Both the position numbers and the translations under genes were made by a program. Positions 26,265-34,197 of a stretch of 64,000 bases of DNA are shown here, in pieces. Every line of letters starts with the position of its first letter. The first letter of the stretch is position 1. The DNA lies in the NCBI GenBank assembly GCA_002410325.1, contig DHRK01000033.1, positions 18,308 through 82,307 of the forward strand, in the 5' to 3' direction. The notes below the pieces were generated by a model that did no database searches, was not told the origin of the DNA, and worked only from the letters and a program-made list of their open reading frames with translations. The stretch comes from Syntrophomonas sp. UBA5314. Lineage in GTDB: Bacteria; Bacillota; Syntrophomonadia; Syntrophomonadales; Syntrophomonadaceae.

Positions 26265-26962
26265 GGCTCCAACTCCTTTCCAGGCACCTGAAATTCCCGC
26301 CATGGCGGTGTTTGGGGTTCACTATATTTAGGTCCGGCTGCCGGCCAGGCATCCGCTTCCCGGACCCGGGCCATAAACCGCTGTATGGCCTCGGGGTCCT
26401 TTCCTCCCCCGGGGCGTTCCACTCCGCTGGAGACGTCTACCGCCCACGGTTTAAGCCGGTTTATCAGCCGCCCGACATTGTCAGGATCGAGCCCGCCGGA
26501 TACAATGATCCTCTCCCGTCCGGGCAGCCCGTGGAGGTGATCCCAATTAAATACCCGGCCGGTTCCACCCCGCACCGACCCCCAACTCTTGCTGTCAAAG
26601 TGATAGGCCCAGGGTTTCCATTGCTCTAGCAGCTTGTGATCCAGCGGACCGTCAACCGGAAAGCTTTTGATTACCGGCCAGACTAATTGTTCGACAAGCC
26701 GGGGGCTTTCCTCACCGTGCAGTTGAACCGCGTCAAGCCTGCACAGGGCTGCAATTCGCCTGATGCTATCCAGTTCTTCATTTACAAAAACCCCGATTTT
26801 CAGAGGTCCATTTATCATAGCCTGGCATATGCGCGCCGCTGCAACGGGCTCAATCCGCCGCGGCGAGGGCGCAAAGACCAGGCCAACCGCCCATACCCCC
26901 TCCTCCCGCGCAGCCCGGGCCTCGTCTATCGTTTTAATTCCGCAGACTTTAACCAGAGTCAT
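26261..26962 (-). CDS. trpF: Phosphoribosylanthranilate isomerase
   Basis: Third-step enzyme of tryptophan synthesis. VKVCGIKTIDEARAAREEG with the catalytic Cys at about 7, VGLVFAPSPRRIE, VQLHGEE, and the catalytic Asp region VDVSSGVERPGGGKDPE are all present. 233 residues, with a tail of about 25 residues beyond the usual end. It overlaps trpC by 4 bases (ATGA) at its start and aroF by 4 at its end. Confidence 0.95.
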   Translation of the reverse strand: MTLVKVCGIKTIDEARAAREEGVWAVGLVFAPSPRRIEPVAAARICQAMINGPLKIGVFVNEELDSIRRIAALCRLDAVQLHGEESPRLVEQLVWPVIKSFPVDGPLDHKLLEQWKPWAYHFDSKSWGSVRGGTGRVFNWDHLHGLPGRERIIVSGGLDPDNVGRLINRLKPWAVDVSSGVERPGGGKDPEAIQRFMARVREADAWPAAGPKYSEPQTPPWREFQVPGKELEP

Positions 26963-27735
26963 TGGCTTTCACCCTCCGCGTAGGTCAACAATTCCTTCAG
27001 CTTATCTCCAGGGCGCGGGGCGGTTACCAGGGCTTCGCCGACCAGCACCGCTTGAAAACCGCCCGCCTTAAGAGCGGCCACGTCTTTTCCGGTTTTGATG
27101 CCGCTCTCGCTTATTTTGAACAGTGACTCATCCAAACGTTCAACTAGACGCAGACTGGTATTAAGATCGACCTTAAAGGTTTTGAGATCGCGGTTATTCA
27201 CGCCCACCAGCCGCACCGGCAAATCCTTTATTAAGTCGAGTTCATCATCCTCATGAATCTCCAGCAGCGGCTCCAATCCCAAACTCCGAGCCTTTTCGCA
27301 AAGAGACAGCAGGCTGCCGTAATTATGCAAAGCGGCAATGAGCAAAATCATCTGGGCCCCCAGCTGGCAAGTCTCCAATAGCTGAATTTCATCCAGAATA
27401 AAATCCTTGCGTAAAACCGGCCGGGAGGTTGAAGCAAGAACGGCTTTAACATAGTCCTTGCCGCCTTGAAAAAACTCCCGGTCAGTGATGACCGATACCG
27501 CGGCGGCACCGGCCTCCTCGTACAAGCCGGCCAGCTGGCCGGGGTCGGAGAAGGTCCCCAACACCCCTTTGACCGGGGAGGCCTTCTTTACCTCGGCAAT
27601 GACCTGCAGCCGTTTTTCTTTTTCTAGCACAGGCCGGGAGGAAACGGGCCGGTTTGAAATGCTCAAATCTCCATCCAATGATCGTTTTAAGATTTCTATT
27701 TCGCAGCGCTTGGCCTGGATAATCCGTTCTAACAT
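26959..27735 (-). CDS. trpC: Indole-3-glycerol-phosphate synthase
   Basis: TIM-barrel enzyme that closes the indole ring. VIAEVKKASPVKGVL carries the catalytic Lys, VLRKDFILDEIQL and LVGVNNRDLKTF the other active-site residues, and ISESGI, LVGEALV the phosphate site. 258 residues is typical. It overlaps trpD by 7 bases. Confidence 0.96.
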   Translation of the reverse strand: MLERIIQAKRCEIEILKRSLDGDLSISNRPVSSRPVLEKEKRLQVIAEVKKASPVKGVLGTFSDPGQLAGLYEEAGAAAVSVITDREFFQGGKDYVKAVLASTSRPVLRKDFILDEIQLLETCQLGAQMILLIAALHNYGSLLSLCEKARSLGLEPLLEIHEDDELDLIKDLPVRLVGVNNRDLKTFKVDLNTSLRLVERLDESLFKISESGIKTGKDVAALKAGGFQAVLVGEALVTAPRPGDKLKELLTYAEGESQ

Positions 27736-28751
27736 GCCAGCACCTTATCCTGACTGTAGCTCACCAGGTTGAGCAGAACAGATTTCATTCGGCCGGCCGC
27801 GATACTTTCTTCCGCCAGGGCAACACCCTCTTTAAGATCGGCTGCCCGACCTGCGGTCACCAAGGCGGCGCCGGCATTGATTAAGGCCGCCTCCCGGTAA
27901 GGACTACACTCCCCTTCGGCAATGGAGAAGATAATTTGGGCATTGGTTACTGCATCGCCGCCCTTGATGGCTTCCGGTGCAACCGGTTTCAATCCGGCCT
28001 GGGCGGGATTGATGGTGTAAGCCTTAATAGCACCGTTTTCTATGTCATAAACCGAGGTGTCGGAACAGGGGCTTATTTCATCCATGCCGTTGTCGGCATG
28101 GACGACCATAGCCCGTTTACGCCCCTGATGGATGAGGGTCCGGGCCACCGCTTCCTGCAGATTGGCATCGGCCAGACCCAGCACCTGATAGGTTAAGGGG
28201 CAGGGATTGAGCAAAGGCCCCAGAAAATTGAATATGGTGGCCACACCCAGTTCGCGCCGCAAAGGCCCGACCTGCTTTAATATAGGGTGATAATTGGGAG
28301 CAAAAAAGAAGCTCATGCCGACCTTTTCCAGCATGCGGCGGGCGTGATCCGGCTCCATCTGAATATTAACCCCCAGAGCCTCCAAAACGTCGGCACTGCC
28401 CACTTTGCTGGATGCCGCCCGGTTGCCGTGTTTGGCCACCGGCACCCCGCAGGAGGCAACTATCAGGGCAGCCGCCGTGGAAATGTTGAAAGTTCCCAGT
28501 CCGTCTCCACCCGTCCCGCAGGTATCTATCAACTCCATAGGGCAGTCTATTTTAACCGCTTCCTCGTAGAGGGCTTCCACAAAACCGGACAGTTCTTCAT
28601 AACTCTCTTTGCGGGTCCTTAAAGCCCCCAGCAGAGCGGCCGCCTGGGCAGGCGGGACCTCATCGTGGAGCAGCATCCGGGCCGTGCCATACGCCTCTTC
28701 ACTGCTCAACGAAGCACCTTCTAAAACGTTTTTTAAATACTGTCCAAACAT
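27729..28751 (-). CDS. trpD: Anthranilate phosphoribosyltransferase
   Basis: Transfers phosphoribosyl from PRPP to anthranilate. The PRPP-binding DTCGTGGDGLGTFNISTAAA (about 80-99), KHGNRAASSKVGSADVLEALG, and HADNGMDE are diagnostic. 340 residues. AAAGGAG precedes the ATG by 9 bases. It is the first structural gene after a leader of about 440 nt whose start looks like a TRAP attenuator, so tryptophan probably controls it through termination. Confidence 0.96.
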   Translation of the reverse strand: MFGQYLKNVLEGASLSSEEAYGTARMLLHDEVPPAQAAALLGALRTRKESYEELSGFVEALYEEAVKIDCPMELIDTCGTGGDGLGTFNISTAAALIVASCGVPVAKHGNRAASSKVGSADVLEALGVNIQMEPDHARRMLEKVGMSFFFAPNYHPILKQVGPLRRELGVATIFNFLGPLLNPCPLTYQVLGLADANLQEAVARTLIHQGRKRAMVVHADNGMDEISPCSDTSVYDIENGAIKAYTINPAQAGLKPVAPEAIKGGDAVTNAQIIFSIAEGECSPYREAALINAGAALVTAGRAADLKEGVALAEESIAAGRMKSVLLNLVSYSQDKVLAC

Positions 28752-29078
28752 TACCGATAACTCCTTTCCGTATGACGCCAGAATAAATAGCGCTAAAAAA
28801 CAGCTAAATCTAAATCAAATTCAATTTCATAATCTAGAACTTTATAGAGGAATGTTTATTGAAGAACGCGGCGACCGCCCCGCCAATCCATGCCGGATTT
28901 TACGGGAGGCCAATAAAAGTTGGAATAATAGCCGGCCAGAGTAAGCGAACGGGTAAAAAATACCTGCCAAGAGGGATTACTAGAGGGCAGTAATCCCGGC
29001 CTCACGGTAAAACAAGCGGATAAAACCGGGGGGCTAAGATCCAGGACCCGGTCTTTTGGCAAACCGGATTTCCCGCAT
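28752..29078 (-). promoter_or_regulatory. Distal part of the trp leader RNA
   Basis: No credible gene; an open frame here with scattered Trp codons lacks a ribosome binding site. A perfect 9-bp hairpin lies at 28973-28997 (GGGATTACT with AGTAATCCC). A second possible stem, TGCC/GGCA, overlaps it and is followed by a T-run, so these two may be alternative structures. The ribosome binding site of trpD is at the end. Confidence 0.45.
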
Positions 29079-29112
29079 AAAAAATTAAAACCGGCACGAT
29101 AAAATGCGCCGG
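29079..29112 (-). terminator. Intrinsic terminator (attenuator) in the trp leader
   Basis: Minus-strand stem CCGGCGC (29106-29112) with GTGCCGG (29091-29097), 8-nt loop, then TTTTAATTTTTT (29079-29090). It lies about 100 nt after the predicted transcription start and 327 nt before trpD, so it would stop transcription before the operon. A hairpin GCATTG-TCAG-CAATGC abuts it at 29112-29127. Confidence 0.85.
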
Positions 29113-29126
29113 CATTGCTGACAATG

Positions 29127-29187
29127 CTTCTGCTCATCTCGTCATACTCTCCTCTGCTCAACTAAACTCATCTCAACTTATTCACTT
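29127..29187 (-). promoter_or_regulatory. Putative TRAP-binding site: array of (G/U/A)AG triplets
   Basis: On the transcribed strand, triplets are centred at 29186 (AAG), 29178 (AAG), 29173, 29168 (GAG), 29163 (UAG), 29158, 29153, 29148, 29139, 29134 (GAG) and 29128 (AAG). Seven in a row keep an exact 5-nt step. The run GAGAUGAGUUUAGUUGAG is very close in style to the Bacillus subtilis trp leader, where TRAP binds eleven such triplets in the presence of tryptophan. ACGA..UGAG (29133-29142) can pair with UUUUAUCGU (29096-29104), which would block the terminator; bound TRAP would prevent that pairing. The mtrB gene for TRAP is not in the window. Confidence 0.75.
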
Positions 29188-29195
29188 ATTTACAA

Positions 29196-29223
29196 TTTAT
29201 ACCTCTATACTGGACCTTGTCAA
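29196..29223 (-). promoter_or_regulatory. Sigma-A promoter of the trp operon
   Basis: Minus-strand TTGACA (29218-29223), 16-base spacer, TATAAA (29196-29201). Transcription should begin near 29189, right before the triplet array. Confidence 0.75.
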
Positions 29224-29366
29224 GCACGAATTTTTTCCAAGTCCTATAAAAGCCGCCTTCAGGCTTGCATTAACCAGTCTGTCTATTTAAAATTAAAATA
29301 TATTCATAATACTTCTTTTTTATAATAATCCTGGCAAATTTCGCAGGTAAGCAAAGGAGGCTTTTT

Positions 29367-30554
29367 TTGTTTGATATAATTCATATTCAAACCCTGGCTT
29401 TGATCTTTATCGTTTCTTCATCTACTATTTTTGTTTTCACCCGCTCCCTGAACCGGGAGCCCTCACTTACGTCCTTGCAAGCCGCGCTTTTTATCACTTC
29501 ACTGGTGGCGGGCCTGGTTTTATTCTATTCCACGAAACTGCCTGCGGCAGTTATTCTTGGCTCAGCTCAAGCCTTGATGGCTCTGATCTGGATTGCCCTT
29601 CTGAATTGGCCCCCCGGGGAAGATGATCTGGACAATTGGGAAAAAGGCATCCTAATCATTGGCCTGGCGCCGCTGCTCTTGCTGATCAAGCCGGAAATCT
29701 TCGGGCTCTATGCGTGGAGTAATATCATTCCGCTGTTGCTTGGCTCCGGTCTTTTCCTGGCCGTTATGCTATTAGATAGAAAAAAACACTCCCTGCCGAA
29801 GCCGCATCTTTACACGTCACTGGTTTTCTTTATCCTGGCTCCACTGGCCTTGCTGCGCCCCGATTCCTGGCTAAAAGCCACTTCCATTCTGCTTTACGGA
29901 GGGGCCTTTGTCTATTGCTTCGCCTACTTTTACCGGCAATCAATGGATACATTGCGTTCGAAGATAACTGAAGCCGAGGTTAAACTTCTGGAGTGGGAAC
30001 GCTCGGTGCGCAAGGAAGTCAACAAAAGGACCTTTGAGGTTGAGCGCTCCAATACCCGCCTGCTCGATATGACCAAGATCGATCCCATGACGGAGTGCTT
30101 AAACAAAGTCAACATCATCAAGGTCATTAACACCCTGGCCGAGGACCGCCGGCAGAAGCCGTTCACGGTTCTCATATTCGACATCGACAACTTTAAAACC
30201 ATCAATGACACCCGGGGGCACCTGACCGGTGATATGATCATCAAGCAGGTAGCCGCAACCGCCCGCAGCTGCGTTCGCGACCGTGACAGCGTAGGACGTT
30301 ATGGCGGCGATGAATTTATCATTGTACTGCCCACCGCCACCCTGACTGACGCCCATACCATTGCCGAACGCCTGCGCACGAGAATAGCCGAAAACGAACT
30401 CATCGACTGCACCGTTTCGATCGGACTGGCCAGTTTCCCAGTGGACGGGACCAATGCCCAGGAATTGATCAAAGCGGCTGATGAAGGCCTCTATATATCC
30501 AAGCAAAAAGGCCGCAACGCCGTTTCTCATCTGAGCAACGCCCTGCCCCAATAG
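29367..30554 (+). CDS. Membrane-bound diguanylate cyclase (GGDEF)
   Basis: Makes cyclic di-GMP from GTP. The TTG start at 29367 follows AAAGGAGG by 6 bases. Residues 1-200 form six or seven membrane helices without a known sensor signature; 200-240 are a short coiled coil; about 245-390 are the GGDEF domain: DPMTECLNKVN, FDIDNFKTINDTRGHLTGD and the active-site loop RYGGDEF. An inhibitory RxxD site (RDRD) stands five residues before GGDEF, so product inhibition is likely. It is divergent from the trp leader. A Tad pilus operon lies close by, a common target of c-di-GMP, but no direct link is visible. Confidence 0.93.
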   Translation: MFDIIHIQTLALIFIVSSSTIFVFTRSLNREPSLTSLQAALFITSLVAGLVLFYSTKLPAAVILGSAQALMALIWIALLNWPPGEDDLDNWEKGILIIGLAPLLLLIKPEIFGLYAWSNIIPLLLGSGLFLAVMLLDRKKHSLPKPHLYTSLVFFILAPLALLRPDSWLKATSILLYGGAFVYCFAYFYRQSMDTLRSKITEAEVKLLEWERSVRKEVNKRTFEVERSNTRLLDMTKIDPMTECLNKVNIIKVINTLAEDRRQKPFTVLIFDIDNFKTINDTRGHLTGDMIIKQVAATARSCVRDRDSVGRYGGDEFIIVLPTATLTDAHTIAERLRTRIAENELIDCTVSIGLASFPVDGTNAQELIKAADEGLYISKQKGRNAVSHLSNALPQ

Positions 30555-30630
30555 TTTTTTAAATCCGGTTGCAATATTGGGACTGTGTAAACCGTATATA
30601 TAATAGCACTATTGAGGGAGATGAGAACTT

Positions 30631-31470
30631 ATGCTGGAAAAATCCACATGGAAAATCAACGGATTTCTTGCCCTGTTCCTTGTTTTATTGATTTTTGTCG
30701 CTTCTATCTTTTTGTTTGTCCTGGAACAGTTCTTTCTGGGCTCTCTATTCTGCTTTATGTCAATTTTCATGTTGACCTGGATAACCGTTGTTCAGCCTAA
30801 CCAGGCCAAGGTAGTTACCTTCTTCGGCAATTATATCGGCACGGTGAGAGAGAGCGGTATATGGATGATCTGTCCCCTGGCGGGCAGAACTAAAGTAAGC
30901 TTGAGGGTCAGCAACTTTAACAGCGCCACTTTGAAAGTCAACGATGTGGAAGGCAACCCGGTGGAAATTGCAGCGGTTATCGTTTACCGGGTGGTGGACA
31001 CCGCCAAAGCCCTGTTCGATGTGTCCAACTATGAGCAATTCGTGGAGATCCAGAGTGAAACCGCCCTCCGCCATATTGCCACCAAATATCCCTATGATGA
31101 TTTCGGTGAAGGCCACCACTCTCTGCGGGGCAATCCCGATGAGGTTGCGTCCGAACTGAGCGGCGAACTGCAGAGCCGCCTGGCCCTGGCCGGGGTGGAA
31201 GTTCTGGAAGCCCGCCTGACTCACCTGGCCTATGCCACTGAAATTGCCAGCGCCATGCTGCAGCGCCAGCAGGCTTCAGCGATCCTGGCCGCCCGCCAGA
31301 AGATCGTAGAGGGAGCAGTGGGAATGGCGCAGATGGCCCTGGCCAAACTCCAGGAAGAAGGCACCGTGCAGTTGGATGACGAGCATAAAATGGCTATGAT
31401 AAACAACCTGCTGGTGGCCATTATTTCAGAGCGCGGGGCTCAGCCAGTGCTTAACACCAACCAGTCTTAA
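30631..31470 (+). CDS. SPFH/Band 7 domain membrane protein
   Basis: 279 residues. Two N-terminal membrane helices (about 10-32 and 35-52) are followed by a Band 7/SPFH domain: VVQPNQAKVVTFFGNYIGTV, VNDVEGNPVEIAAVIVYRVV, TALRHIATKYPYDDF, and the helical RQQASAILAARQKIVEGAVG stretch. Members form large oligomers that organise membranes or scaffold proteases. No NfeD or protease partner is adjacent. AGGGAGATGAG precedes the ATG. Confidence 0.9.
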   Translation: MLEKSTWKINGFLALFLVLLIFVASIFLFVLEQFFLGSLFCFMSIFMLTWITVVQPNQAKVVTFFGNYIGTVRESGIWMICPLAGRTKVSLRVSNFNSATLKVNDVEGNPVEIAAVIVYRVVDTAKALFDVSNYEQFVEIQSETALRHIATKYPYDDFGEGHHSLRGNPDEVASELSGELQSRLALAGVEVLEARLTHLAYATEIASAMLQRQQASAILAARQKIVEGAVGMAQMALAKLQEEGTVQLDDEHKMAMINNLLVAIISERGAQPVLNTNQS

Positions 31471-31479
31471 GACTACAAG

Positions 31480-31562
31480 CTGCCCGAGCGAGCGACGCAG
31501 CTATTCGCAACCTTAATTGTGAGCAGAGCGAACATGTGTGGTGCCTGTGGTGCTTTTGCCGA
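31480..31562. repeat. Possible second copy of the intergenic element seen near 19 kb
   Basis: GAGCAGAGCGAACATGTGTGG and the following TGCCTGTGGTGCTTTTGCC resemble, with gaps, the minus strand of 18950-19000 (GAGCGGAGCGAA, GCCTGGATGGTGCTTCGCC). By-eye comparison only. Confidence 0.35.
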
Positions 31563-31569
31563 CGGTCTG

Positions 31570-31598
31570 AAGGGCGGCTATATGCCGTCCTTTCTTGA
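31570..31598. terminator. Bidirectional terminator between SPFH gene and tad operon
   Basis: AAGGGCGGC (31570-31578) pairs with GCCGTCCTT (31584-31592), one G-T pair, 5-nt loop, then TCTTGATT on the plus strand. It lies between convergent genes. Confidence 0.7.
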
Positions 31599-31599
31599 T

Positions 31600-31890
31600 T
31601 TATAGAGTTTCTTTCTTCTCCCGCAAAAGTCTGAAAAAGCCGGATAAATAAACAGGTATCAGCAAGACCGCTATCACAATAAGCCAGGCGGGATATGATC
31701 TGCTGAATTGCTCAACGAATTCCGACCAGGAAGACCAGCTGCCGCGCGGTGCTGCCGACCAAATAACCCCTACTAGGACGATTCTGACGATTCTAGAACG
31801 CATCGATTGGTCTCTTATCAAGCCATAAAGCAAAACCAGAGTCCAAAATACCACTATGCCAAAAACAGCATTGTTAATCAGGCCAGACAC
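31600..31890 (-). CDS. Small membrane protein, last gene of the tad operon
   Basis: 96 residues with two membrane helices (about 6-25 and 68-87) around a soluble loop rich in Trp, Ser and Arg. GTG start with AAAGGTG 6-7 bases before it. It follows the DUF192 gene by 56 bases on the same strand. I do not recognise a family. Confidence 0.6.
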   Translation of the reverse strand: MSGLINNAVFGIVVFWTLVLLYGLIRDQSMRSRIVRIVLVGVIWSAAPRGSWSSWSEFVEQFSRSYPAWLIVIAVLLIPVYLSGFFRLLREKKETL

Positions 31891-31946
31891 CGCCTTTCAC
31901 CTTTTATGCTGCTTATTTATATTCTACTATTTTCCATTTTGTTATA

Positions 31947-32309
31947 CTACATCTTTTGCTTGTTTAAAGAAAGGGTGTGGCCGATCTTAACTGCGCAGGA
32001 AGCGACGCGCCCGGCAGGGAGTTCAACCACATAGGAGGCGTTTTTGATCCAGGGGCTGAAACGATAGGCAGGCATGGCTTCTATTATATGGACGATTTCG
32101 TTTTGAGCAGATACAAAAAGGACGTCAATAGCAAACTTCATGCCCACTGTATGCACCGAAGAACAGGGCTTGATAAGCAGAGCTTCTCCGCGCTCGTATT
32201 CGCTGCGGCCCAGCAATCCCCGGAACCGCCGCCAAAAAGTATCCGCCACCCTCCCATTATCGGCAATGAGGGTGCCGTTATCATTATCGATTACCTGAAT
32301 TATCTCCAT
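31947..32309 (-). CDS. DUF192 family protein
   Basis: About 120 residues. TFWRRFRGLLGRSEYERGEAL, then LIKPCSSVHTVGMKFAIDVLF, is the DUF192 core; the conserved Cys-Ser-Ser-His-Thr and the C-terminal VELPAGRVASCAVKIGH are typical. The family's role is unknown, though it often sits beside tad genes, as here. GAGG precedes the ATG at 32309; the ATG at 32321, overlapping the tadC stop as TAATG, is the alternative. Confidence 0.85.
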   Translation of the reverse strand: MEIIQVIDNDNGTLIADNGRVADTFWRRFRGLLGRSEYERGEALLIKPCSSVHTVGMKFAIDVLFVSAQNEIVHIIEAMPAYRFSPWIKNASYVVELPAGRVASCAVKIGHTLSLNKQKM

Positions 32310-32320
32310 GTCGAACCTCA

Positions 32321-33214
32321 TTATTTGTTGAACATATCAATAATTTGCAATATTGCCGGTCCCAGCAAAACTATGAGCAGGCTGGGAAATACGAATAATA
32401 CCAGGGGAACCAGCATTTTTATCGGGGTCTTTTGCGCCTTTTCCTCCGCCCGCAGGCGGCGGTTGGTCCTGCCTTGCTGGGATTGTAAACGCAGTACGTT
32501 GGTAATGCTGACCCCCAACTGGTCGGCCTGGATAATTGAGCTCAAAAAAACCGTAACATCATCAACACCGACCCGGTTGGCCATATCACGCAGGGCCTCG
32601 CGGCGCTGCTTGCCCATATTGATCTCCTGCAGGGTCTTTTCAAATTCTTCACTTAGCGGACCCCGGGTCTTTTCGGTCACCTTCTGAATAGCCTGGTCAA
32701 AGCCCAGGCCGGCCTCCACGCTAACACTGAGCAAATCCAATACGTCAGGCAAGCTCTTTAAAATCAGGGTTTTGCGGTTCTTTTCACTGGATTTTAAAAA
32801 GAAGTTCGGTATTAAGAGGCCGAAAGCCCCCAGGGCGATAAAGATCAATACATTACGAGAAATAACTCCCAGTATTAAAGTGAGAATAAATATTATATAT
32901 TTTAAGGCCAAAAAGCTGTCAACATTCAAACCCATGGGGTACCCGGCCGCCATAAGCTTTTCTTCATACATGTTGCGGGTTTCGCGGCGTACCAACTTGC
33001 CGCTGAGAATGCGGGTAATGCCTCCAAAAAGTGATTTAACCCGGCTGGACAGCGGATCATTCAGTCCGGCGGGGGTTCTCTCGCGCTCCATTTCCCGGGT
33101 GTATTTATCCAAGCGTTCGATAATGGCCAATTGGTCCCGGCGCAGCCAGGCGAGAACCGAAAAAGCAGCCATAGTTGCCGAAATCATTGTAAGACCCAGT
33201 ATGATCCATTCCAT
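32321..33214 (-). CDS. tadC: Tad pilus inner-membrane protein TadC (GspF family)
   Basis: One of the paired platform proteins on which the TadA ATPase acts. The T2SSF domain (about 150-280) has SVSVEAGLGFDQAIQKVTEK and the ADQLGVSITNVLRLQS motif; helices lie at about 3-22, 110-150 and 265-290. 297 residues. It follows tadB by 17 bases. Confidence 0.92.
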   Translation of the reverse strand: MEWIILGLTMISATMAAFSVLAWLRRDQLAIIERLDKYTREMERERTPAGLNDPLSSRVKSLFGGITRILSGKLVRRETRNMYEEKLMAAGYPMGLNVDSFLALKYIIFILTLILGVISRNVLIFIALGAFGLLIPNFFLKSSEKNRKTLILKSLPDVLDLLSVSVEAGLGFDQAIQKVTEKTRGPLSEEFEKTLQEINMGKQRREALRDMANRVGVDDVTVFLSSIIQADQLGVSITNVLRLQSQQGRTNRRLRAEEKAQKTPIKMLVPLVLFVFPSLLIVLLGPAILQIIDMFNK

Positions 33215-33231
33215 GACATTGCCCTCCTTCC

Positions 33232-34179
33232 TCAGTAATCAAAACTGATCATCTTTTTAATCACCAGTGCCCCAACCAGTTCCATTACCCCGGCCGCCAC
33301 CAGCATTATTATGCCTATCGGTTTCTCCACCATCACCATAAAATATTCAGGATTTGCCGTTACCATAAAAACTACCAAAAAGATAGGGAGCAGCCCGATA
33401 ATGATTCCCGACATGCGCCCCTGTGCGGTGAGCACCTTGATATTGCGTTTGATCTTATCTCTTTCCCGAATAGTAGCCGAAATGTTCTCGAGGATTTCAG
33501 CCAGGTTTCCGCCCACCTGGCGCTGAATAATAATCCCGGTGATAACCATATCCAGGTCGTCGCTGCCCACCCGGTTGCCCATGTTAAGTAGAGCTTCCTC
33601 CTGGCTTACCCCCAGATTCATTTCCCGCAGGGTCCAGGCAAATTCTGAGGAAATCGGTGCGGGCATTTCCCTCCTTACAGTATCCATCGCCTGCTGAAAT
33701 CCAAATCCGGCTCGCAGGGCATTGGCCATGATTACCAGGGAATCACCCAGCTGCATGCTTATAGCCTGTAGACGTTTTTCCTTTTTACTCTTGACCCAAA
33801 GCCGGGGAAGAAAAAAGCCCAAAATTATCAAAATAAAGGCTAACGCGGTTTGGCGAGTGATAACGAAGACCACAAGGGGCACGACCATAATAAGGGTAAA
33901 AGATAAAACCAGATATTCCTGGGCTTTGAGGGGAATACCCGCCCGCATCAGATCGTTCTGCACCTTCTGGGCTACCGAGCGCGGGGCAACCATACGGGCC
34001 AAAGCCGCTATGAGGCCTCCGGTTGTTATTTTCTTACCCTTTTCACGATCAGGCCGGTTATTATTATTTATTTGTTTTAACCTTTCCTGGTATAAGTCCG
34101 CCTTGCTCAAGCCTTTTAATATGGCTACAACCAGGCATGATACCGAGATAAAGGCAAAAAAGACGATCAAGCGTTCCAT
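33232..34179 (-). CDS. tadB: Tad pilus inner-membrane protein TadB (GspF family)
   Basis: 315 residues with the same fold as TadC: GDSLVIMANALRAGFGFQQA, EFAWTLREMNLGVSQEEAL, and IIIQRQVGGNLAEILENIS form the T2SSF domain, flanked by membrane helices. Order tadA, tadB, tadC and short gaps (18 and 17 bases) mark an operon. Confidence 0.92.
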   Translation of the reverse strand: MERLIVFFAFISVSCLVVAILKGLSKADLYQERLKQINNNNRPDREKGKKITTGGLIAALARMVAPRSVAQKVQNDLMRAGIPLKAQEYLVLSFTLIMVVPLVVFVITRQTALAFILIILGFFLPRLWVKSKKEKRLQAISMQLGDSLVIMANALRAGFGFQQAMDTVRREMPAPISSEFAWTLREMNLGVSQEEALLNMGNRVGSDDLDMVITGIIIQRQVGGNLAEILENISATIRERDKIKRNIKVLTAQGRMSGIIIGLLPIFLVVFMVTANPEYFMVMVEKPIGIIMLVAAGVMELVGALVIKKMISFDY

Positions 34180-34197
34180 GCCTTTAAACCTCCTGAA

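Noticed and set aside
28867..28883. T-box-like sequence GGGGCGGTCGCCGCG on the minus strand
   Set aside because: It differs from AGGGTGGNACCGCG by an added base and other changes, has no terminator right after it, and the NAG array gives a different explanation.
28856..29161. 101-residue frame in the trp leader with several Trp codons
   Set aside because: Trp codons are scattered, not clustered as in a leader peptide, and no ribosome binding site precedes it; the NAG array explains the region better.
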